10,277 nucleotides of DNA from CAYQZD01 sp964421875 (GTDB lineage: Bacteria > Electryoneota > Tariuqbacteria > Tariuqbacterales > Tariuqbacteraceae). The notes under the pieces were generated by a model, which was not told the DNA's origin, made no database searches, and worked only from the letters and a program-made list of their open reading frames with translations. Of the stretch, positions 5,604 through 10,277 are shown piece after piece (within the stretch, counting starts at the first letter, position 1; every line of letters begins with the position of its first letter). The stretch lies in NCBI GenBank assembly GCA_964421875.1, contig CAYQZD010000127.1, positions 1 to 10,277 of the forward strand. The letters are read 5' to 3'. Position numbers and translations under genes: made by a program.

Positions 5604-6716
5604 ATGCATAGAATATTAATCACTTTTTTCATAATCATTTCAGGCTCCTGTCTGCTGTGGGCGCAGCCGGCTCAGAAAGTCCAAGCGGCGGGCGAGGGGC
5701 TTTCCAAACAAGCGGCTATCGATCAGGCGAAGCGCGCTGCGGTGGAACAGACGGTGGGGAGCTTGGTGGCGGCGGAGACCTTCACCAAGAATTTCCAGCT
5801 TGTCAGCGACCGGATTTTATCCAAGGCTAACGGTTATGTGAAGACTTACAAGGAAATCTCCAGCACGGAAACACCTAGCGGTTTCCGGGTGGAAATCGAG
5901 GCCGAGGTCACGGCTATTTTCGACGAACTGCTGAAGGACGAGATGGCACTGGAACTGCTGCTCGATTGGCTGGAAAAACCACGGTTTATGATTATGGTGG
6001 AGGAGACAAACCTGGAAGAACCCTCCGAAGCCGCCGAAACGGAATTGACGCGCAAGCTCGCTGAAAAGCGTTTCGACCTGGTTTCGCGGGAACAGGTTAA
6101 GGCGCTACGGGAGAGCCGCCAGGCTCGGGCGGCAATAGACGGTGGCGCTTCCGAAGCTGCGGCTATTGCGGCCGATTTCGGGGCGGAGATGATATTAGTG
6201 GGCAAAGCTTCGACCTCGGCGGCGGAAGGTGTAGCGGTGCTGGAGAGCGCGGGGATGAAATCGGCGCAGGCTGTTTTCTCGGCTCGGATAGTGGACGCGG
6301 GCAGCGGCAGAATACTCGCTTCCTTCACCACTCACGCACCGGGACTGCACATTTCGCCTCAGACCGCCGGAGCTAAAGCATTGAACAAGGCGGCTTCGAT
6401 GATGGCGGATTCTCTGGCGGGGATGCTGCTGAAACGGGGCAGCGAGATGCAGCTTTCGGCGCGTATGATAAAGCTGACGGTTTCCGGCGTGGATTTCTCC
6501 AGTTTTAAGAGCTTGAAGGAAAGTCTGGCTGAGGTTACCGGAGTGTCGGCGGTTCACCAGCGTTCTTTCCGGGCTCCGGTGTGTGAATTAGCGGTGGAGT
6601 TCGCCGGGACTGCGATGGATTTGGCGACGGCTTTAGAAGGGTACGAAATCGGTGCAAAGAAGTTGAGCGTCAGTGAAGTGGCGGGGAATACGGTTTCTTT
6701 GAAACTATCCGAGTGA
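5604..6716 (+). CDS. Exported FlgT/LPP20-like and TolB/CsgG-like two-domain protein
   Basis: This 370-residue protein has a Sec signal peptide in residues 1-20 (hydrophobic ITFFIIISGSCLLW, likely cleavage after A20). Cys16 lies within it but lacks a proper lipobox. Residues ~25-115 match the pattern of the N-terminal domain of flagellar assembly protein FlgT and of LPP20-type proteins: G30-E-G, then a helix rich in Ala (AAIDQAKRAAVEQTVG), then ILSKANGYVKTYKE and FRVEIEAEVTAIF. Residues ~125-280 look like a TolB-N/CsgG/FlgT middle domain (PRFMIMVEETN, AADFGAEMILVGKAS, ARIVDAGSGRILASF). Residues ~285-370 form a small alpha/beta domain (LSARMIKLTVSGV, then FKSLKESLAEVTGVSAV). The start is supported by GGGA eight bases upstream. 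No flagellar gene is nearby, so I infer a periplasmic or outer-membrane-associated scaffold rather than true FlgT. Ala-rich composition is notable. Fold assignment is moderate; function is unknown. Confidence 0.75.
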   Translation: MHRILITFFIIISGSCLLWAQPAQKVQAAGEGLSKQAAIDQAKRAAVEQTVGSLVAAETFTKNFQLVSDRILSKANGYVKTYKEISSTETPSGFRVEIEAEVTAIFDELLKDEMALELLLDWLEKPRFMIMVEETNLEEPSEAAETELTRKLAEKRFDLVSREQVKALRESRQARAAIDGGASEAAAIAADFGAEMILVGKASTSAAEGVAVLESAGMKSAQAVFSARIVDAGSGRILASFTTHAPGLHISPQTAGAKALNKAASMMADSLAGMLLKRGSEMQLSARMIKLTVSGVDFSSFKSLKESLAEVTGVSAVHQRSFRAPVCELAVEFAGTAMDLATALEGYEIGAKKLSVSEVAGNTVSLKLSE

Positions 6717-6739
6717 ACCATCACAGATGGTCTCTTTTT
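6717..6739 (+). terminator. Intrinsic terminator of the FlgT-like gene
   Basis: ACCATC (6717-6722), an ACA loop and GATGGT (6726-6731) form a perfect 6-bp hairpin beginning right after the stop codon. It is followed by CTCTTTTT (T-run 6735-6739). The stem is short and only moderately GC-rich, but position and T-tract fit an intrinsic terminator. Confidence 0.6.
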
Positions 6740-6810
6740 CACTAAATTGTAAAATTAATAAAGCGCTATTAAGTTTATGACCTCGATTCTGTGCATAGAT
6801 TTTTAGAATC

Positions 6811-6846
6811 GCTGATTATCACTGATTTTCGCTGATGACGCTGATG
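6811..6846. repeat. Degenerate short tandem repeat, period about 10
   Basis: GCTGATTATC, ACTGATTTTC, GCTGATGACG and CTGATG succeed one another, giving about 3.6 copies of a [AG]CTGATNNNC word. Confidence 0.5.
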
Positions 6847-6908
6847 CATATTCAAATATTAGAGCGCCCATCTCGGAAACAAACGTTTTTCGAATCGAGA
6901 AGCAGAAA

Positions 6909-6927
6909 ATTCACACTTTGTGTGAAT
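6909..6927. promoter_or_regulatory. Perfect dyad ATTCACAC-TTT-GTGTGAAT, candidate operator or hairpin
   Basis: An 8-bp perfect inverted repeat with a 3-bp centre lies 266 bp upstream of the 7194 gene and about 190 bp after the previous gene. Its symmetry and length suit a homodimeric regulator site; as RNA it would be a tight hairpin. It is not part of the repeat families found elsewhere in the window. The role is inferred only from symmetry. Confidence 0.35.
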
Positions 6928-7059
6928 GTTACAATCGGATAACATAAAATCCGGGTATTAATATAGCGGAGATAGCGGGTAAATATCTGATAAGGTGAGA
7001 TTTGTCACCTGAACGAAGTGAAGGGTTTCCTTTTGTTTTCCGGCTTGAATTTAGATAGA

Positions 7060-7095
7060 GATTCTTCGCTCCGCCTGCGGCGGGCTCAGAATGAC
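7060..7095. repeat. GATTCTTCGC...CAGAATGAC intergenic repeat
   Basis: GATTCT (7060-7065) and AGAATGAC (7088-7095) are inverted arms around CCGCCTGCGGCGGG. It is related to the repeats at 3659-3703 and 7871-7893. From general knowledge, very similar sequences recur between genes in many unrelated bacterial genomes. Confidence 0.5.
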
Positions 7096-7166
7096 GACAT
7101 TGACAATATCCACTATTAACTAACCTGATTAATAAGTTTCACGCCGACTGACCATGCTCTTTTCAA

Positions 7167-7190
7167 TCCTCGTTAATTAGAGGAGAATCA
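7167..7190 (+). promoter_or_regulatory. Ribosome binding site that can be masked by a hairpin
   Basis: AGAGGAG (7179-7185) lies eight bases before the ATG at 7194 and clearly fixes that start. GAGGA (7180-7184) is complementary to TCCTC (7167-7171) with GTTAATTA between, so a 5-bp hairpin could occlude the site. The stem is short and may be fortuitous. Confidence 0.45.
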
Positions 7191-7193
7191 GAA

Positions 7194-7808
7194 ATGAGGA
7201 CTTTAGTATTTACGCTGTCAATCGCTCTGTTTTCAATGGGATTGGTTATCGCTCAGGAACCTCAAACCGCGAAAAGCGCAGAGCAGAAGCCTTCACTTCA
7301 AAGTGTGTTGGATTGGCTGGAGTCGATGACCGAGGAAGCGGGGTGTAATTGTTTGGACCAAGACCTAATCCGATTCAATTGGACCTTCAAATTCAATTAT
7401 AACGCAGAATCCACTCCTCCGGCAAGCTATTTGTTTAAACTGGTGCGGTATCTTAAATTTAATCCCGTGGATAACCGTAATTTTTCCACTGCGTACGACA
7501 GTTTTCAGGAGTATGAATATAAGTACATCTTCGACTTCTCCGATTTCGACCCGGCGCGGTCTGAGGTGGTAAAGGTTTCGCCGGGCGCCCTGGAAGAAAT
7601 CGTCAATCCCGGATTGCGGATGTCGGTCGAGGATATACATTACAAGGTGGTTTTTAGGATTAAGAAGGGCGGCAATCCGATAATAGTCAGACATACCGGG
7701 CCGGAATCGATGAAGTATGAAATGAGCATATATTTCAGAGACTATACTCAAGCTCTGGAATATCTGGGGAATTTCAATATGGCGGTGAAGATGGTGGTTG
7801 GTGAATAG
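7194..7808 (+). CDS. Secreted protein of unknown family
   Basis: A 204-residue product with a clear Sec signal peptide (TLVFTLSIALFSMGLVIA, cleavage after A20), then an acidic, Gln/Glu-rich linker. The mature part is rich in aromatic residues and reads like a soluble alpha/beta or beta-rich domain (NWTFKFNYNAE, EYKYIFDFSDFDPAR, IHYKVVFRIKKGG, KYEMSIYFRDYTQALEYLGN). One close Cys pair, C52-x-C54, follows the first helix. I do not recognise a family. A good ribosome binding site supports the start. The last five residues and stop (MVVGE*) are encoded by a dispersed GGTTGG-type repeat, so the original 3' end may have been replaced. Base composition resembles the neighbours. Confidence 0.8.
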   Translation: MRTLVFTLSIALFSMGLVIAQEPQTAKSAEQKPSLQSVLDWLESMTEEAGCNCLDQDLIRFNWTFKFNYNAESTPPASYLFKLVRYLKFNPVDNRNFSTAYDSFQEYEYKYIFDFSDFDPARSEVVKVSPGALEEIVNPGLRMSVEDIHYKVVFRIKKGGNPIIVRHTGPESMKYEMSIYFRDYTQALEYLGNFNMAVKMVVGE

Positions 7809-7829
7809 TGGTTGGTGGTTGGTGATTAG
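7790..7829. repeat. GGTTGGTGATTAG repeat (R3), copy 4, overlapping a gene end
   Basis: GATGGTGGTTGGTGAATAG then TGGTTGGTGGTTGG and TGATTAG. The first 19 bases encode the final codons and TAG stop of the 7194 gene. The same opening, GATGGTGG, is seen at 5332-5339 and 5460-5467 in non-coding sequence. Confidence 0.6.
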
Positions 7830-7837
7830 TTTTCGGA

Positions 7838-7863
7838 AAGGGCTGTTCGCGAACCGCCCCTAC
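7838..7863. repeat. GGGC-TGTTCGCGAACC-GCCCCTAC hairpin repeat
   Basis: GTTCGCGAAC (7845-7854) is a perfect 10-bp palindrome flanked by GGGC and GCCC, followed by CTAC. It is the first element of the repeat cluster between the 7194 and 8018 genes. From general knowledge this type of sequence is a frequent intergenic repeat in bacteria. Confidence 0.45.
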
Positions 7864-7870
7864 GAAGATA

Positions 7871-7893
7871 GATTCCGGCTGTGCCTGAATGAC
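7871..7893. repeat. GATTCCGG...GAATGAC intergenic repeat, short copy
   Basis: A shortened relative of 3659-3703 that has lost most of the centre. It is followed by TTGTAAATTGGTGGATT, just as copy 1 is followed by its GTGGATT repeat. Confidence 0.45.
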
Positions 7894-7897
7894 TTGT

Positions 7898-7925
7898 AAA
7901 TTGGTGGATTAAGAACCCACCCTAC
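7898..7925. repeat. GGTGGATT...AACCCACCCTAC hairpin repeat, copy 3
   Basis: Arms GGTGGATT and GAACCCACC pair around a short A-rich loop. Same orientation as copies at 3711-3738 and 5487-5513. Confidence 0.5.
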
Positions 7926-7954
7926 AGCTTTGACCGCACAGATATATGTGAACA

Positions 7955-7978
7955 CCGCCGGGTGCGGAGATCCGGCGG
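7955..7978. repeat. GC-rich hairpin repeat R1, copy 4
   Basis: CCGCCGGGT (7955-7963) pairs with ATCCGGCGG (7970-7978) around GCGGAG, with one G-T wobble. It ends 39 bp before the start codon of the FG-GAP gene, so it would lie in or near the 5' leader of that transcript. Confidence 0.65.
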
Positions 7979-8017
7979 GCACATTAGATCATAAAAGTAT
8001 ATTATATGGAGGCTTCG

Positions 8018-10102
8018 ATGAAACATATAACATTGGCGCTCTTACTAATATCAATCCTCTGCGGTTCGGCGGCGGCGGAGGTGTTCCATTCCGCTGCGCC
8101 TGGAAACTTGAGCCCGGAGGAGCAGGGAGTTCTCTACCACGATACGGGGAAGACTTTCATCGGCTGGTTCCTGGATAACTGGACCGCCACTACAACGGGG
8201 GCGCATCTGGGTTCGCCCAAATTCGCTGATATCAACAATGACGGGGTGGATGAAATTATCCTGCCCACTTACGACGGATTCCTTTTCGGTTGGAACGGCG
8301 GTGGAATTCAACTGCCCGGATTCCCGCTGTCGCTGAACGGGGTGGCTCCCGGCACTCCCGCGATAGGAGATATCGACAATGACGGCGATTTGGAAATCGT
8401 GCAGGGCACCTGGAGCAATATTAATGTATTCAACGCCGACGGTTCCCCCTACCCCGGCTGGCCGATAACCGGCTACTGCTCCCAAGCGGTGACACTGGCC
8501 GATTTGGATGAAGACGGCGACCTGGAAATCATCGTTCCTTCGCAGCAGCAGTTGAAGGTTTATCAACACAACGGAACGACTATGACCGGTTTCCCGGTTA
8601 CAGTGACTAACCGTTTGTGCGCGGTGTCGGCGGGGGATTTGGACAGCGACGGGGATTTGGAGATTGTGTCGGGGAGTTTCTATCCTTCGGGTTCGACATC
8701 CGACAGCGTCTATGCCTGGCATCATAACGGGACTCGGGTGGCGGGATTCCCGGTGGGGACGGCGGGTTCGGTGAAAGCGGCTCCGGTATTGGCGGACCTG
8801 GATATGAACGGCGATATGGAGGTCATCGCCGATTGCTGGAACCAATCGGGGACCGACTTCCTCTATGTTTGGGACCATCAGGGCAGTCTTGAACCCGGCT
8901 GGCCGGTGAATGCGGCTTACATCCGGCTTTCCTCGCCTTCGGTAGCTGACATCGACAATGACGGCGACCTTGAGATTATTGTGGGAGGCTGGTCCACCAG
9001 CCCGGTGGGTGAAGTGGTGAATGTATTCCACCACACCGGTGCGATGCTGACCAATTTCCCGGTGATACTGGCGCAGTCCCCCTCCGGGAATGTGAATTCC
9101 ACTCCGACGGTGGGCGACATCGACGGCGACGGCTACCCTGAGATTGTGCTCAAGGCAAAGAACAATGTCTATGCGCTCAACCGCGACGGCAGCGTAGTGA
9201 CCGGTTTCCCGGTGTTCCTCGACGACCTCAATCATTCCGGCACCACCATTGGCAGTCCCGCTCTTGGGGATCCGGACGGTGACGGGCTGGTGGAGATTTT
9301 CGCGGTGGGGGCTTTTCAGAATGTGATGCTGATCGATATGAATGGCGCCTACGACCAGACGATGATGTTCTGGCCTAGTTACCGCAACGACCGGATGAAC
9401 CGGGGGCTTTACGGAGAGCTGTTCACGCCGGCTCTGACCTTGCGCCTTACCCCGGTGAATCCTCCGGTCAATATCCCTGCCGGGGGTGGAATATTCGGTT
9501 ATACCGCCAGGATTGAGAATACTACGGGGAATGCGATATTCTTCGACGCCTGGACAATGGCGTTGCTGCCCAACGGCGGGATGTACGGGCCGGTATTACT
9601 GCGGACCGGACTCAACGCCCCCGGCGGGGCGGTTTTGAGCCGGGCTTTGACTCAGACAGTGCCTGGCAACGCTCCCCCAGGTAACTATTCCTATATGGGT
9701 TTCGTGGGGACTTACCCGGATTCTGTGATAGATTCCGACCAGTTCGGTTTCGTCAAACTCGCCGGGGAGGCCGTAGAGAGCGGTTACACCTCCTGGGATG
9801 TAAGCGGCTGGGAAGATCCTTCGGCGCTTGAGCTTCCCGCGGAGTTTGTCTTGGGAGAACCTTGTCCCAATCCTTTCAATCCCGTTACCAGTATCGACTT
9901 TGCCCTGCCTGAACCCTGCCAGGTTTCGCTGATACTGTACAATATTGAAGGGAAGAAAGCCGCGGTGTTGGTCGAGGGGATGATGCCTGCGGGGCGGCAT
10001 TCCGTGATTTTTGATGGGGCCGGGCTTTCCAGCGGTATCTATTTTGCGCGGCTGTCCGCTCCGGGCTTCAGCTCGGTTAAACGGCTGTTGTTGATGAAGT
10101 AA
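8018..10102 (+). CDS. Secreted FG-GAP/VCBS repeat protein with C-terminal sorting domain
   Basis: A 694-residue exported protein. The start at 8018 is chosen over an ATG at 8006 because GGAGG (8008-8012) sits five bases before it and overlaps the earlier ATG. Residues 1-20 form a signal peptide (ITLALLLISILCGSAAA). Eight Ca-binding-type D-x-D-x-D-G repeats run from about D71 (DINNDGVDE) to D418 (DPDGDGLVE), roughly every 45-55 residues, each followed by E-I/V and a hydrophobic strand. This fits a seven- or eight-bladed beta-propeller of the integrin-alpha-like FG-GAP/VCBS type. Residues ~475-585 resemble an immunoglobulin-like beta domain. Residues ~605-694 are a FlgD-like/type A sorting domain (PCPNPFNPVTSIDFALPEP, LYNIEGKK, SSGIYFARL, KRLLLMK). 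Such domains direct secretion through the type IX system in Bacteroidetes; whether this organism has one cannot be seen here. The likely role is surface adhesion or a scaffold; the ligand is unknown. Confidence 0.9.
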   Translation: MKHITLALLLISILCGSAAAEVFHSAAPGNLSPEEQGVLYHDTGKTFIGWFLDNWTATTTGAHLGSPKFADINNDGVDEIILPTYDGFLFGWNGGGIQLPGFPLSLNGVAPGTPAIGDIDNDGDLEIVQGTWSNINVFNADGSPYPGWPITGYCSQAVTLADLDEDGDLEIIVPSQQQLKVYQHNGTTMTGFPVTVTNRLCAVSAGDLDSDGDLEIVSGSFYPSGSTSDSVYAWHHNGTRVAGFPVGTAGSVKAAPVLADLDMNGDMEVIADCWNQSGTDFLYVWDHQGSLEPGWPVNAAYIRLSSPSVADIDNDGDLEIIVGGWSTSPVGEVVNVFHHTGAMLTNFPVILAQSPSGNVNSTPTVGDIDGDGYPEIVLKAKNNVYALNRDGSVVTGFPVFLDDLNHSGTTIGSPALGDPDGDGLVEIFAVGAFQNVMLIDMNGAYDQTMMFWPSYRNDRMNRGLYGELFTPALTLRLTPVNPPVNIPAGGGIFGYTARIENTTGNAIFFDAWTMALLPNGGMYGPVLLRTGLNAPGGAVLSRALTQTVPGNAPPGNYSYMGFVGTYPDSVIDSDQFGFVKLAGEAVESGYTSWDVSGWEDPSALELPAEFVLGEPCPNPFNPVTSIDFALPEPCQVSLILYNIEGKKAAVLVEGMMPAGRHSVIFDGAGLSSGIYFARLSAPGFSSVKRLLLMK

Positions 10103-10210
10103 CTTAATGAAATTTTTAGTCTTTATTCACGCGCGGTTACCGAGAGGATAAGGAGGCGTCGCAGAGTGAAGTCAGTCTGTCTGAAGAAATAAAAAAACTT
10201 GACCAATTAG

Positions 10211-10238
10211 TGCAATAGGGTTTCTGCACCCTGTTGCA
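10211..10238. repeat. Inverted, diverged R1-like hairpin
   Basis: TGCAATAGGGT (10211-10221) pairs with ACCCTGTTGCA (10228-10238) around TTCTGC, an 11-bp stem with one G-T wobble. The core GGGT-TTCTGC-ACCC matches the reverse complement of the R1 core (GGGT-CTCCGC-ACCC) apart from two transitions, so it is probably an R1 relative in the opposite orientation. No T-tract follows. Confidence 0.45.
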
Positions 10239-10260
10239 AGTATTTGTATATTAATTACAT

Positions 10261-10277
10261 GGCGCAGGGTGCGGAGA
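10261..10277. repeat. Truncated R1 hairpin repeat at window end
   Basis: GGCGCAGGGTGCGGAGA matches the left arm and loop of the R1 hairpin (GGGT-GCGGAG-A) and is cut by the window edge. Confidence 0.5.

Larger units (their letters stand above)
6740..7193. other. 454-bp intergenic spacer
   Basis: No gene is seen. The spacer contains a degenerate 10-bp-period repeat (6811-6846), a perfect dyad (6909-6927), repeat fragments resembling CACCTGAACGAAGTGAAGGG (7015-7025 and around), a GATTCTTCGC...CAGAATGAC repeat (7060-7095) and the ribosome binding site region of the next gene. A consensus-like TTGACA at 7100-7105 has no good -10 partner at 16-18 bp, so I do not call a promoter. Confidence 0.55.

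Noticed and set aside
5427..5609. 60-codon minus-strand frame
   Set aside because: Composed almost entirely of repeat sequence (R1, R3 and the GGTGGGTT hairpin).
5846..6331. 161-codon minus-strand frame inside the FlgT-like gene
   Set aside because: Ser/Ala-rich antisense translation of an Ala-rich gene, without a ribosome binding site or domain.
7100..7105. Perfect TTGACA as a -35 box
   Set aside because: No acceptable -10 element lies 16-18 bp downstream.
3796..7978. R1 hairpins as CRISPR repeats or intrinsic terminators
   Set aside because: Spacing is irregular with non-spacer sequence between copies, and no T-tracts follow the stems.
7930..8178. 82-codon + strand frame before the FG-GAP gene
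   Set aside because: It runs through the R1 repeat, has no ribosome binding site and overlaps the well-supported FG-GAP start in another frame.
8051..9235. Long 394-codon minus-strand frame inside the FG-GAP gene
   Set aside because: It is the antisense shadow of a repetitive GC-rich gene; its His/Arg/Val-rich translation has no domain and mirrors the D-x-D-x-D-G repeats.
10151..10192. AGGAGG followed by a GTG-initiated eight-codon frame
   Set aside because: Too short to support as a gene and with no downstream gene in view to which it could be a leader peptide.

Overview
The window looks like a metagenome-derived scaffold: it holds a run of exactly 100 N, and about a third of it is repeat-rich intergenic DNA. 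It probably comes from an uncultured bacterium of the FCB (Fibrobacteres-Chlorobi-Bacteroidetes) type or a related candidate phylum. The main clue is the last gene, a secreted FG-GAP/VCBS repeat protein ending in an 'NPFNP...' FlgD-like/type A C-terminal sorting domain, which is characteristic of those lineages. The other genes do not narrow the taxonomy further.

Layout. Positions 1-490 are non-coding and hold a MITE-like element with terminal inverted repeats, plus the end of a second copy. At 495/624-2897 (+) lies a large membrane protein: a degenerate glycoside-hydrolase-family-2-like ectodomain followed by six predicted membrane helices. Its signal peptide is encoded upstream of the first conventional start codon. 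A small CGGC-domain-type protein (2999-3343, -) converges on it. Positions 3344-3936 are a repeat-rich spacer. An adenosine deaminase follows (3937-5118, +). Positions 5115-5526 are a tandem/composite repeat array broken by the N gap. Then come three exported proteins on the + strand: a FlgT/LPP20-like plus TolB/CsgG-like protein (5604-6716), a 203-204-residue secreted protein of unknown family (7194-7808) and the FG-GAP protein (8018-10102). Each is separated from the next by a spacer of about 200-480 bp, so they are probably separate transcription units.

Functional picture. Only adenosine deaminase has a confident enzymatic role (purine salvage). Four of the six genes encode envelope or secreted products, so the window is dominated by cell-surface functions. 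I see no operon, defence island, CRISPR array, tRNA or rRNA.

The most unusual content is the intergenic architecture. Several short repeat families recur in the same relative order in different spacers. One is a perfect 8-9 bp hairpin (stem CGCCGGGT/ACCCGGCG, loop GCGGAG or a near variant). Another is a GGTTGGTGATTAG-type repeat that begins at the stop codon of two unrelated genes and supplies the last codons of one. The most unusual protein is the GH2-like/membrane fusion, which appears to have lost the canonical catalytic Asn-Glu.
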